A model generated the notes under the pieces. It saw only the letters and a list, made by a program, of their open reading frames with translations. It did not search any database and had not been told where the DNA came from. Of a stretch of DNA of 64,000 nucleotides, positions 51,514-59,977 are shown piece by piece (position 1 is the stretch's first letter; the number at the start of each line of letters is the position of its first letter). Position numbers and translations under genes: made by a program. Source of the DNA: Bacillota bacterium (GTDB lineage Bacteria > Bacillota > Clostridia > Acetivibrionales > DTU013); NCBI GenBank assembly GCA_023439545.1, contig JAEXNT010000070.1, positions 1-64,000 on the forward strand. The letters run 5' to 3'.

Positions 51514-52536
51514 ATGATGGATTATAAATCGGCGGGAGTCGATGTAGAGGCAGGTTATGAAGCGGTCAGACTTATGAGGAACGACGTTAAAAGGACGTTC
51601 AGGCCGGAAGTCCTGACCGATATCGGAGGCTTCGGCGGACTGTTCGCGCTGGGCAAGGACAAATACGAGGAACCCGTGCTGGTCTCGGGAACCGACGGAG
51701 TCGGCACCAAACTTAAAATTGCGTTTCTGATGGATAAACACGATACAGTCGGCATAGACGCAGTTGCGATGTGTGTCAACGACATTATCTGCGGAGGCGC
51801 GGAGCCTCTGTTTTTCCTGGATTATATAGCTCTGGGGAAGAACAGGCCCGAAAAGGTTGCCCAGATCGTAAAGGGCGTTGCAGAGGGTTGCGTAATGTCG
51901 GGCTGTTCGCTGATCGGAGGAGAAACCGCCGAAATGCCCGGTTTTTACCCCGAGAATGAATATGACATAGCCGGGTTTGCCGTAGGAATAGTCGACAGGA
52001 AGAAAATAATAGACGGAAAAAGCATTAAAGAGGGAGACAAGCTCATAGGCCTTGCGTCCTCCGGGCTTCACAGCAATGGATTTTCTTTGGTCAGAAAACT
52101 TCTCAATCCTACGGAAGAAAAGCTCATGAAGCATATAGACCAAATAGACGGCGTACTTGGAGAAGAACTTCTGACGCCGACCCGCATCTATGTAAAAACG
52201 ATAATGCAGCTCAAGGATAAATTCGTTATAAAAGGATTGTCCCACATAACGGGCGGCGGTTTCATAGAGAACATACCGAGGATGATCCCGGAGGGCCTCA
52301 GGGTAAGGATAAACCTCGGCTCCTGGCCGGTGCTCCCCATATTCGGCCTGCTCAAGGAATTGGGCGGAATGAGCGTCGACAGCATTTACAATACCTTCAA
52401 TATGGGGATCGGTATGGTGATGGCTATAGATCCCGGATTGGAGCAGGAAGTAGTCAGGTACCTCGGAATATTGGGAGAAAAAGCCTATGTCATAGGCGAA
52501 GTTATCAAGGGAGAGGCTGGAGTCGAACTATGCTGA
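51514..52536 (+). CDS. purM: Phosphoribosylformylglycinamidine cyclo-ligase
   Basis: ATP-dependent ring closure of FGAM to AIR. 340 residues; N-terminal SAGVDVEAGYEAVRLM, VSGTDGVGTKLKIAF, GGETAEMPGFY, ASSGLHSNGFSLVR, and HITGGGFIENIPRM match the family. The start is ATG at 51514 or 51517, just after the purF stop. It overlaps purN by 7 bp, so these genes form one transcript. Confidence 0.96.
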   Translation: MMDYKSAGVDVEAGYEAVRLMRNDVKRTFRPEVLTDIGGFGGLFALGKDKYEEPVLVSGTDGVGTKLKIAFLMDKHDTVGIDAVAMCVNDIICGGAEPLFFLDYIALGKNRPEKVAQIVKGVAEGCVMSGCSLIGGETAEMPGFYPENEYDIAGFAVGIVDRKKIIDGKSIKEGDKLIGLASSGLHSNGFSLVRKLLNPTEEKLMKHIDQIDGVLGEELLTPTRIYVKTIMQLKDKFVIKGLSHITGGGFIENIPRMIPEGLRVRINLGSWPVLPIFGLLKELGGMSVDSIYNTFNMGIGMVMAIDPGLEQEVVRYLGILGEKAYVIGEVIKGEAGVELC

Positions 52537-53153
52537 AGCTTGGGATAATGGTATCGGGCGGCGGGACGAACCTGCAAGCTATAATTGACAGGATCGAAAG
52601 CGGATTTCTGGCCGACTGCCGTATTGTAACCGTAGTGTCGAGCAGGGCGGGCGCCTATGCTCTGGAACGGGCGAAAAACAACGGTATACCTGCTGCAGTT
52701 ATTTCAAAAAATGACTTTTCATCTGTGGAAGAATATGATCAGACTCTAATAGAGCACTTTGCAAAGCATGACGTCGGCCTCGTGGTACTGGCGGGCTTTC
52801 TTTCCATGCTTGGCGAAGGCTTTGTCAACGCCTACCGCAACAGGATAATCAATATACATCCGTCACTTATACCGTCATTCTGCGGAAAGGGCTTTTACGG
52901 TCTGGTACCGCATATAAAGGCGCTTGAATACGGCGTCAAGGTAACCGGCGCGACTGCTCATTTTGTCGATTACGAGTACGACTCCGGCCCGATCATATTG
53001 CAGAAGGCCGTCGAGGCGAAGGCTGACGATACGCCTGAAACGCTGCAGCAGAGAGTAATGCAGGAGGCCGAATGGGAGATATTGCCCGAAGCGGTCAGGC
53101 TTTATTCGCAGGGCAGGCTCGTCATAGAGGGCAGAAAGGTAAGAATTAGTTAA
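52530..53153 (+). CDS. purN: Phosphoribosylglycinamide formyltransferase
   Basis: Transfers formyl from 10-formyltetrahydrofolate to GAR. 207 residues. The nucleotide-side motif VSGGGTNLQAIID, the folate-site NIHPSLIPSFCGKG with the catalytic Asn and His, GATAHFVDYEYDSGPII with Asp, and ETLQQRVMQEAEW. It starts within the end of purM, indicating translational coupling. Confidence 0.96.
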   Translation: MLKLGIMVSGGGTNLQAIIDRIESGFLADCRIVTVVSSRAGAYALERAKNNGIPAAVISKNDFSSVEEYDQTLIEHFAKHDVGLVVLAGFLSMLGEGFVNAYRNRIINIHPSLIPSFCGKGFYGLVPHIKALEYGVKVTGATAHFVDYEYDSGPIILQKAVEAKADDTPETLQQRVMQEAEWEILPEAVRLYSQGRLVIEGRKVRIS

Positions 53154-53205
53154 AAACCGGGCTGACCGGTCAAAATATAAATTTATTGCGAAGGATGGTA
53201 AGGAT

Positions 53206-54753
53206 ATGATTAAACGTGCATTGATCAGTGTTTCGGACAAGACCGGAATAATTGAACTGGCTCAGGATCTTGCAAAACGGGGAGTTGAAATTATTTCAAC
53301 GGGAGGTACGGCGAAGGCGCTATCGGCAGCGGGCATCAAGGTAACGAACGTTTCGGACATCACAGGCTTTCCGGAATGTCTCGACGGCCGGGTAAAAACT
53401 CTGCACCCTAAAATTCACGGCGGCCTGCTTGCAATACGCGGTAATGAGGAGCATATGAGGCAGATAAAGGAACTCGGGATCGAACCGATCGACCTTGTCA
53501 TTATCAACCTCTATCCCTTCAAACAGACTATACTCAAGGGAAACGTAGCGCTTGAGGAAGCTATCGAGAATATCGACATAGGCGGTCCGACGATGCTCAG
53601 GGCTGCGGCCAAGAATTACCAGGACGTCGTGGTAATAGTGGATCCGGCCGATTATGCCAGGGTGCTCGATGAGATCTCTGCCAGCGGCGATGTTTCGATC
53701 AAAACAAAATTCAAACTTGCTTACAAGGTTTTCGAGCACACCAGCCATTACGATACGCTCATTGCAAAATATCTGAGAGACAAGCTCGGTGAGGAGTTCT
53801 TCCCCGAAACGCTGTCGCTTACCTTTGAAAAGGCACAGGATCTGCGTTACGGTGAAAACCCGCACCAGAAAGCTGTTTTCTATAAGGAAGTCGGAGCGAA
53901 TATCGGCTGCCTGACCTCGGCGAAGCAGCTCCATGGCAAGGAGCTTTCCTACAATAATATTAATGACGCGAACGGGGCGCTCGAACTCCTCAAGGAATTC
54001 GACGAACCCACCGCCGTAGTATCAAAGCATGCAAATCCCTGCGGTGTTGCAAGTGCAGACAATCTTAAGGATGCATATGTACGGGCATATGAAGCTGATC
54101 CGAAGTCTGCCTACGGCGGGATCGTAGCGGTTAACAGGGAAGTGGACGCTGAAACGGCCGGTGAAATGAGCAAAGTATTCTATGAGATCATACTTGCGCC
54201 GTCCTTTAGCCCGGAGGCGCTTGAAATACTGGAGAGAAAGAAAAATATCCGTCTGCTGCAGCTTGACAATATTTCGGCAAGGCTCCCGGCAGGCACATAC
54301 GATATGAAAAAGGTAGCCGGAGGGCTGCTTGTTCAAAATTACAACAACGAACTCGTCAACCCTGAAGATATTAAGTGTGTTACGGATGTAAAACCTACGG
54401 ATGAACAGATGGAAGATCTTCTGTTCACGATGAAGGTGGTAAAGCATGCAAAGTCCAACGGTATTGCGCTCGGCAAGGGCAAGCAGACGATTGGCGTAGG
54501 TCCCGGCCAAACTTCCAGGGTCGTTGCGCTGAATATAGCAGTCGACTATTACGGCAAGGAACGTACGCATGGAGCAGTTATGGCTTCCGATGCATACTTC
54601 CCGTTCTCGGATTGTGTGGAGAAAGCTCATGAAGCCGGTATCAAGGCTATTATACAGCCCGGTGGTTCGATCAGGGATCAGGATTCCATCGACGCCTGCA
54701 ACAAGTACGGTATTGCAATGGTATTTACGGGTATGAGGCATTTCAAGCACTGA
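53206..54753 (+). CDS. purH: Bifunctional AICAR transformylase/IMP cyclohydrolase
   Basis: Carries out the last two steps to IMP. 515 residues, the usual size. The cyclohydrolase (N-terminal) part has IKRALISVSDKTGI and STGGTAKAL, with CLDGRVKTLHPKIHGGLLA. The transformylase part has YGENPHQKAVFYK, VVSKHANPCGVASA, VKHAKSNGIALGK and SDAYFPFSDCVEKA, ending QPGGSIRDQDSIDACNK. A gap of about 50 bp separates it from purN, with a GAAGGATGG site. Confidence 0.97.
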   Translation: MIKRALISVSDKTGIIELAQDLAKRGVEIISTGGTAKALSAAGIKVTNVSDITGFPECLDGRVKTLHPKIHGGLLAIRGNEEHMRQIKELGIEPIDLVIINLYPFKQTILKGNVALEEAIENIDIGGPTMLRAAAKNYQDVVVIVDPADYARVLDEISASGDVSIKTKFKLAYKVFEHTSHYDTLIAKYLRDKLGEEFFPETLSLTFEKAQDLRYGENPHQKAVFYKEVGANIGCLTSAKQLHGKELSYNNINDANGALELLKEFDEPTAVVSKHANPCGVASADNLKDAYVRAYEADPKSAYGGIVAVNREVDAETAGEMSKVFYEIILAPSFSPEALEILERKKNIRLLQLDNISARLPAGTYDMKKVAGGLLVQNYNNELVNPEDIKCVTDVKPTDEQMEDLLFTMKVVKHAKSNGIALGKGKQTIGVGPGQTSRVVALNIAVDYYGKERTHGAVMASDAYFPFSDCVEKAHEAGIKAIIQPGGSIRDQDSIDACNKYGIAMVFTGMRHFKH

Positions 54754-54883
54754 TGCAAACAGACTCAAACAGAAACAAAAGCTTAAGAAATGGTAAAACG
54801 TAAAAACAGGTTAAATTATCAGCGGCAGCCGAAAAAGCTATAGGGTATATAGCCGATTTGGCTGCCTGTATATGGAGGAAAAT

Positions 54884-56146
54884 ATGACAGTATTGTTAGT
54901 TGGCGGTGGCGGCCGCGAACATGCGCTGGCCTGGAAAATAAAACAAAGCTCTCTAGTGGACAAGCTTTACTGCGCTCCCGGAAACGGCGGGATAGCGTCG
55001 CTTGCGCAATGCGTACCGATCAAGGCGATGGATATCGACGGTATGGTGAGCTTCGCCAAAAATGAGAAGATAGATCTTGTAATGGTTGCGCCTGACGATC
55101 CGCTGGGAGCGGGAATGGTGGACGCTCTGCAAAAAGCGGGAGTAAGAGCGTTCGGCCCGGTCAGGGACGCGGCTGCAATAGAAAGCAGCAAGGTGTTTTC
55201 AAAAGCGTTGATGAAGAAATACAATATTCCGACAGCGAGGTATGAGGTTTTTGACAACAGCGATTCTGCGATTGCCTATCTTTCGCAGTCGTCCTATCCC
55301 GCCGTCATAAAGGCGGACGGTCTGGCGCTGGGCAAGGGCGTCGTTATTGCGCAGAGTTATGAGGAAGCGGTAAAAGCAGTGAAGGATATGATGTCGGACA
55401 AGGTGTTCGGCAGCGCGGGCGACCGGATAGTTATAGAAGAATTTCTGAGAGGTCCCGAGGTTACGATAATGGCGTTTACGGATGGAAAAACGCTGATACC
55501 TATGGTGAGCTCGCAGGATCACAAACGTGCGCTCGATAACGACAAGGGCTTGAATACGGGCGGTATGGGAACGTTTTCTCCGAGCAGGCTTTATACGAAA
55601 GAGGTCAATGACTACTGCACTAAAAACATATTCATGCCGACGGTCGAAGCAATGAACCGTGAAGGCCGCAAGTTCAAAGGGATACTGTATTTCGGGCTCA
55701 TGCTTACCGAAGACGGTCCGAAGGTAATCGAGTACAACTCCAGATTCGGCGATCCCGAAGCGCAGGTAGTGCTTCCGGTACTCAAAACCGACATAGTCGA
55801 AATATTCGACGCCATTATTGACGAACGACTGGATTCTGTTAAAATTGAATGGGACGACAAGGCTGCCGTATGTGTCATTCTGGCGTCGGGAGGGTATCCG
55901 GCCAAATATGCCACAGGGTTGGAGATAAGCGGCCTTGATGAAGCTGAAAAGGATCCTGATGTGATCATTTTCCATGCCGGTACAAAACTCGAAGCAGGTA
56001 AATACTATACAGCAGGCGGCAGAGTGCTTGGCGTTACCGCCGTGGCGGAAACCATGGAGCAAGCTCGCGAAAAAGCGTATGCCGCTGTTGAAAAGGTGAG
56101 CTTCGAGGGTATGCACTACCGCAGGGATATAGGGATAAAGAAATAG
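54884..56146 (+). CDS. purD: Phosphoribosylamine--glycine ligase
   Basis: ATP-dependent joining of phosphoribosylamine and glycine. 420 residues from the ATG at 54884; the ATG at 54872 would place the GGAGG site inside the coding region. ATP-grasp enzyme with LVGGGGREHALAWKI, PDDPLGAGMVDAL, the ATP-binding KADGLALGKGV, GGMGTFSPSRLY and EYNSRFGDPEAQVVL. Here PEDPL-type acidic site reads PDDPL, a conservative change. Followed 10 bp later by nadD. purB, purC, purL, purQ and purS are not in this window. Confidence 0.96.
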   Translation: MTVLLVGGGGREHALAWKIKQSSLVDKLYCAPGNGGIASLAQCVPIKAMDIDGMVSFAKNEKIDLVMVAPDDPLGAGMVDALQKAGVRAFGPVRDAAAIESSKVFSKALMKKYNIPTARYEVFDNSDSAIAYLSQSSYPAVIKADGLALGKGVVIAQSYEEAVKAVKDMMSDKVFGSAGDRIVIEEFLRGPEVTIMAFTDGKTLIPMVSSQDHKRALDNDKGLNTGGMGTFSPSRLYTKEVNDYCTKNIFMPTVEAMNREGRKFKGILYFGLMLTEDGPKVIEYNSRFGDPEAQVVLPVLKTDIVEIFDAIIDERLDSVKIEWDDKAAVCVILASGGYPAKYATGLEISGLDEAEKDPDVIIFHAGTKLEAGKYYTAGGRVLGVTAVAETMEQAREKAYAAVEKVSFEGMHYRRDIGIKK

Positions 56147-56156
56147 AGGATAGCAT

Positions 56157-56783
56157 ATGGCGCGGCTAAAAGGTAAAACAGGCATATTCGGCGGTACTTT
56201 CAACCCGATACACAATGGTCATCTGATCATTGCCGAAAGCGTCAGGGAGCAGTTCGGCCTTGGCCGCGTAATGTTCATGCCTTCCGGCCAGCCGCCCCAC
56301 AAGCGTGATCCCGAGGTTGTCGACCCGGAAAGGCGTTTTGAAATGGTGAAGCTTGCCGTCGGATCCAATCCATGTTTCGAAGCCTCCAGAATGGAAATCG
56401 ACAGGGCAGGCTTTACCTATACGGTCAATACGCTGCAGCAGCTGCGGGCGGAATACGGCAGTGAAACGGGGCTCTATTTCATTATCGGCGCGGATATAGT
56501 ACCTGAGCTTGTTACATGGAAGGACTTCAGGCGGGTCTTCGAGCTCTGCGAGTTTATTGCGGTACTCAGACCGGGCTTCGACAGGGAGGCGTTCAACAGG
56601 GAGATCGGCCGCATTGTTGAAAATTACGGCGCGGTGATTCATACCGTTGACACTCGGCTGATCGACATATCCTCCACCGAAATACGTGAAAAATGTTCCG
56701 CCGGCGAATCCATAAGGTATCTGGTGCCGGACGGCGTAAGAGAATATATTTGTAAAGAAGGCTTATACATTACAACAAAATGA
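56157..56783 (+). CDS. nadD: Nicotinate-nucleotide adenylyltransferase
   Basis: Forms deamido-NAD from nicotinate mononucleotide and ATP. 208 residues. GIFGGTFNPIHNGHLIIAE carries the (T/H)xGH nucleotidyl-transfer site, then MPSGQPPHK, YFIIGADIVPELVTWKD, and the C-terminal ISSTEIREK. It overlaps yqeK by 4 bp (ATGA), as in many Firmicutes. Confidence 0.96.
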   Translation: MARLKGKTGIFGGTFNPIHNGHLIIAESVREQFGLGRVMFMPSGQPPHKRDPEVVDPERRFEMVKLAVGSNPCFEASRMEIDRAGFTYTVNTLQQLRAEYGSETGLYFIIGADIVPELVTWKDFRRVFELCEFIAVLRPGFDREAFNREIGRIVENYGAVIHTVDTRLIDISSTEIREKCSAGESIRYLVPDGVREYICKEGLYITTK

Positions 56784-57358
56784 TGCAGATCGAAGAAATG
56801 AAAACAAAATTGAAGCAGATGCTCTCACCGCAGAGATACGCCCATTCCCTGCAGGTAATGGAGGCTTCCCTGAAATTGGCCGAAAAGTACGGAGAGGACC
56901 CGGAAGAGGCTGCGATAGCGGGATTGGTGCACGATTGCGCGAAGGATCTTCCAAACGAAACCACTTTTACTTTTTGCAATAAATATGGTATCATAGTCGA
57001 CAATATAATGAGATGTCAGCCGGAGCTTCTCCACGGTCTGGTCGGTTCATACCTTGCCAGGGATGTATTCGGGATCGAATGCCCGCGCGTACGGGCGGCC
57101 ATAGCATATCATACCATGGGAAGCGAAGGCATGGATAAGCTGTGCAGCATCGTATTCATCGCCGATTATATCGAAGCGGGCCGCAATTACCCCGGCGTTG
57201 ACAAGATAAGAGCAGCGGCGGAGGAGAGTCTCGAAAAGGCGATCGTAGCCGGGTTGGATAATACGATAGAGCACATTTTAAAAAAGGGCGGGCTGCTCCA
57301 TCCCCAGACAATTGCAACTAGAAACTGGGCGCTGAAGCAGTCGGGAATGGTCAAATAG
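56780..57358 (+). CDS. yqeK: YqeK-family HD-domain hydrolase
   Basis: 192 residues; HD motifs RYAHSLQVMEASLKLA (His), GLVHDCAKDLPN (His-Asp), LLHGLVGSYLA and AIAYHTMGSEGM. In Bacillus YqeK is a symmetrical Ap4A hydrolase, so this is the likely activity. It is followed at once by a small membrane protein gene rather than the usual rsfS, which could lie elsewhere. Confidence 0.9.
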   Translation: MMQIEEMKTKLKQMLSPQRYAHSLQVMEASLKLAEKYGEDPEEAAIAGLVHDCAKDLPNETTFTFCNKYGIIVDNIMRCQPELLHGLVGSYLARDVFGIECPRVRAAIAYHTMGSEGMDKLCSIVFIADYIEAGRNYPGVDKIRAAAEESLEKAIVAGLDNTIEHILKKGGLLHPQTIATRNWALKQSGMVK

Positions 57359-57670
57359 ATGAACAAAGCGGATAAATCTTCTGCAAGCAGGTTTTTTTAT
57401 TCCTTCGGGACAGTTTTCCTGTTTGCGGTATTAACTATATGTATAATAAATTTCTCAAGGGACGGACGCATATTTCAAAAGACAGCGCCGGCCGTCAAGA
57501 CTGAGACTACCTCCGGCAGCCCTTCGGCAGTAGAAGGCACGATAAAGATAGATACGTCGGCGCCGAAAACGCCGAAGAAATCGACGGGTAAAAAACCAAC
57601 CAAGCCCTCCGGCCAAACCAAGGCTCCATCAGACGCAGTCAAGCCTGCCAATCCCGGCGAAGAACCATAG
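57359..57670 (+). CDS. Small membrane-anchored protein with Lys/Pro/Thr-rich tail
   Basis: 103 residues with no gap after yqeK (ATG directly follows the TAG). One membrane helix (about 13-32) is followed by a disordered tail rich in Thr, Pro, Lys and Ser (for example PKKSTGKKPTKPSG). No family recognised; in some Firmicutes this spot holds a LytR-type transcription regulator, and this may be a shortened relative. The function is unknown. Confidence 0.6.
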   Translation: MNKADKSSASRFFYSFGTVFLFAVLTICIINFSRDGRIFQKTAPAVKTETTSGSPSAVEGTIKIDTSAPKTPKKSTGKKPTKPSGQTKAPSDAVKPANPGEEP

Positions 57671-57679
57671 CGAAATGCA

Positions 57680-57791
57680 GGGACGGTTCTTTTGTACCAC
57701 TTTTCAAGCTGAGTCCCGCTTTCGAACTGTCCCTTAGTCCGCTAGACCCTCTGTTACGCTCCGCCCGACAACTTACCCTGAGAACAGTCCC
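57680..57791. repeat. REP-like copy with inverted ends
   Basis: GGGACGGTTCT (57680-57690) and AGAACAGTCCC (57781-57791) are inverted repeats with one mismatch, enclosing 90 bp with no ORF. The left arm contains the reverse of AAGAACCGTCCC found at 6079, 29351 and 63003. It lies between the small membrane gene and lysA. Confidence 0.7.
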
Positions 57792-57829
57792 ACGGATCAC
57801 GCAATATACTGATCTTATGGAGGAAAATC

Positions 57830-59080
57830 ATGAAGACTTACTATACTGAACAAACGAGTTTTTTTGGAAAGACCAAGCCCTCCGAACTGCTGAAGGAGTA
57901 CGGCAGTCCGCTGTATGTATACAATGAAGCCATATTGAGGCAGAGATGCCGTGAAATGGCTCAGTTGGTCGATAGTCCCGATTTCAAATCCAATTATTCA
58001 ATAAAAGCCAATTCAAACCTCGAGATAATAAAGATCGCCAGGGAGGAAGGTCTGCATGCCGACGCGATGTCGCCGGGCGAATTATACTTACTGGCGGCTG
58101 CAGGCTATAAGCCCGAGGAGATGCTGTTCGTAGCAAACAACGTATCGGCCGATGAAATGAAATACGCTGTCGATGCCGGCGTTCTTGTAAGCTGCGATTC
58201 GATATCTCAGCTAAGGCAGTACGGCAGGCTGAACCCGGGCGGCAGGGCGGCGGTCCGCTTCAACCCCGGCATTGGAGCGGGGCATCATGAGAAGGTCGTT
58301 ACCGCAGGCAAGAATACGAAATTCGGAATAACGATAGACCTTATTGATGAAGTCAAATCCATCCTTAAGGAATACAATCTCAAGCTGGTCGGGATAAACC
58401 AGCATATAGGCTCGCTGTTCATGGAACCCACGCCTTACATCGAAAGCGTAAAGCAACTGCTCGCCATAGCCGAACAGTTCGACGACCTCGAATTCGTAGA
58501 CATGGGAGGCGGTTTCGGTATCCCTTATCATAAGCAGGATTGCCAGGACAGGCTTGATCTGAAGGAGACCGGACGCGCGCTCAAGGAAGTGATCGACCGT
58601 TGGACTTCGACCCATGGGAGAAAGCTCAGGATAAAAATGGAACCCGGCCGTTATGCGGTGGCGGAAAGCAGCGTGCTTCTGGGAACCGTACACTCGGTAA
58701 AGCAGAACGGCAGCAAGAGTTATATAGGCGCCGACATCGGCTTCAACGTACTGGTCAGGCCTGTAATGTATGATTCGTACCACGACGTGGAGTTTTACAG
58801 GAACGACGAACTGTTGAAGTCCGGCGAAACAATAACTGCGTCAGTCGTAGGCAATATATGCGAAACCGGGGACATACTCGCGAAGGACAGGGAGCTTCCG
58901 AGAGTCAGGGAAGGAGATATAATAGGCGTGATGGATGCGGGAGCATACGGCTATTCCATGTCCTCCAACTACAACAGCAGGCTCAGGCCGGCTGAAGTCA
59001 TGATAGGGCTTGACGGAACGCCGAGACTGATCCGCAGGCGCGATACTTTCGAGGATCTTATGAGAGGCTTCGTGAAGTAA
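57830..59080 (+). CDS. lysA: Diaminopimelate decarboxylase
   Basis: Converts meso-diaminopimelate to lysine with pyridoxal phosphate. 416 residues. The cofactor Lys is in NYSIKANSN (Lys59), then MSPGELYLL, RFNPGIGAGHH, HIGSLFMEPTPYI, FVDMGGGFGIPYH, MEPGRYAVAESSVLLG, and CETGDILAKDRELP and MDAGAYGYSMSSNYN near the C-terminus. It has a GGAGG site. A carboxynorspermidine decarboxylase is a remote alternative, but the LysA-type CETGD and GAYGYSM motifs favour lysine synthesis. The DapB-like gene is 47 kb upstream, so the pathway is not clustered. Confidence 0.93.
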   Translation: MKTYYTEQTSFFGKTKPSELLKEYGSPLYVYNEAILRQRCREMAQLVDSPDFKSNYSIKANSNLEIIKIAREEGLHADAMSPGELYLLAAAGYKPEEMLFVANNVSADEMKYAVDAGVLVSCDSISQLRQYGRLNPGGRAAVRFNPGIGAGHHEKVVTAGKNTKFGITIDLIDEVKSILKEYNLKLVGINQHIGSLFMEPTPYIESVKQLLAIAEQFDDLEFVDMGGGFGIPYHKQDCQDRLDLKETGRALKEVIDRWTSTHGRKLRIKMEPGRYAVAESSVLLGTVHSVKQNGSKSYIGADIGFNVLVRPVMYDSYHDVEFYRNDELLKSGETITASVVGNICETGDILAKDRELPRVREGDIIGVMDAGAYGYSMSSNYNSRLRPAEVMIGLDGTPRLIRRRDTFEDLMRGFVK

Positions 59081-59106
59081 TAGGAGTTTGTTAAGGCTGC
59101 AAAGGT

Positions 59107-59616
59107 TTACTCTTCAACATAAGGTATGGCATATTGCTTTACAAGCATACCGATAAAGAAAAAAACAGATGTAGCCGCAGCAGATACGGCCAATAACGGC
59201 GACTGAATATCTGCCGAGTGTGACATTGTTCCTATTATCGAACCGCTTGGAATATTAATTACGTAGTATAGTAACCATATTGTTCCGTCCGCTCCGTTCA
59301 CGTAAGAGTGTAGGCAGAAATACCAGATGCCGAGGAATATCAGAGGAAACGGAAGTAGCGAAACCAGCCGCCTCAATTTATTGTTTGGCAACGCTTTTGT
59401 AGTTAAAGCATATAAAAACCCGAAAATCAAATAAAGAAAAGATATGAATAATGTATTTGAAAGTATGAACAGGGATGCTTCCAATGGCTTGTAAAGCCAT
59501 GAAAAAGGTAAGGATAGGCGAGAATAGAATCCAATAACAAAAGCTATCGATATTATAATATGCGAAATAAGAAATCCGGGCAACACACCAATATTCAGTT
59601 TCTTTTTACCACTCAT
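59107..59616 (-). CDS. Small polytopic membrane protein of unknown function
   Basis: 169 residues with about five hydrophobic helices (roughly 11-28, 45-70, 86-106, 114-135, 142-162). No motif or family is recognised. The AT content is a little higher than in neighbouring genes. It is convergent with lysA (26 bp apart) and divergent from the glycine riboswitch transcript. Confidence 0.55.
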   Translation of the reverse strand: MSGKKKLNIGVLPGFLISHIIISIAFVIGFYSRLSLPFSWLYKPLEASLFILSNTLFISFLYLIFGFLYALTTKALPNNKLRRLVSLLPFPLIFLGIWYFCLHSYVNGADGTIWLLYYVINIPSGSIIGTMSHSADIQSPLLAVSAAATSVFFFIGMLVKQYAIPYVEE

Positions 59617-59712
59617 ACAATCACCCCAGGCAGCATTCTTAACTATAATAACTATAACATATTTACAGATTTCAGTCTCATGAAATGAGTTTGTTAAAAA
59701 ATTAATTAGTGC

Positions 59713-59741
59713 TTGACAACAGAATACTCTTTATTTATAAT
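59713..59741 (+). promoter_or_regulatory. Promoter of the glycine riboswitch transcript
   Basis: Perfect TTGACA at 59713-59718 and perfect TATAAT at 59736-59741 with a 17-bp spacer. The predicted start is about 59748, shortly before the aptamer. Confidence 0.85.
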
Positions 59742-59774
59742 GAATCTAACTTTTACAAAAAGTTGCTAATTTAA

Positions 59775-59898
59775 TATCGTCGGATGAAAGGCGAGGGAGT
59801 ATTTCGACCTTGCCGGGACGAATCTCTGGAGAGACCATGACACGGCGCCGAAGGGGCAAGGCTGAATAAGCTTAATCTCTCAGGCAAAAGGACAGAGT
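59775..59898 (+). ncRNA. Glycine riboswitch
   Basis: Conserved glycine aptamer blocks are seen: GGACGAATCTCTGGAGAGAC, then GGCGCCGAAGGGGCAAGGC, and AATCTCTCAGGCAAAAGGAC followed by AGAG. One full aptamer is clear. Sequence before it (GGCGAGGGAG...CCTTGCC) forms a helix and may be the remnant or leader of the usual first aptamer. It controls the downstream aminotransferase-serA genes. A helix with T-run (AGGTCA ... TGACCT then TTTAATTTTT, about 59925-59958) sits just before the coding region and may be the switch. Confidence 0.95.
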
Positions 59899-59924
59899 AT
59901 GAATACATGTTTATAGCATGTTAT

Positions 59925-59960
59925 AGGTCAGGTCTCATAGCAGATTTGACCTTTAATTTT
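59925..59960 (+). terminator. Terminator-like helix in the glycine riboswitch expression platform
   Basis: AGGTCA (59925-59930 area) pairs with TGACCT just before TTTAATTTTT. Position after the aptamer and before the ribosome site is right for transcription control. Confidence 0.55.
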
Positions 59961-59977
59961 TGAAGGAGGCAGGAAAT

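Noticed and set aside
55199..56215. 338-codon minus-strand frame opposite purD
   Set aside because: Composition is that of a complementary shadow (many His, Arg, Phe, Cys) and no start signal is seen.
57680..57829. Lysine riboswitch before lysA
   Set aside because: No L-box core sequence is present; the stretch is explained by the inverted-end repeat.
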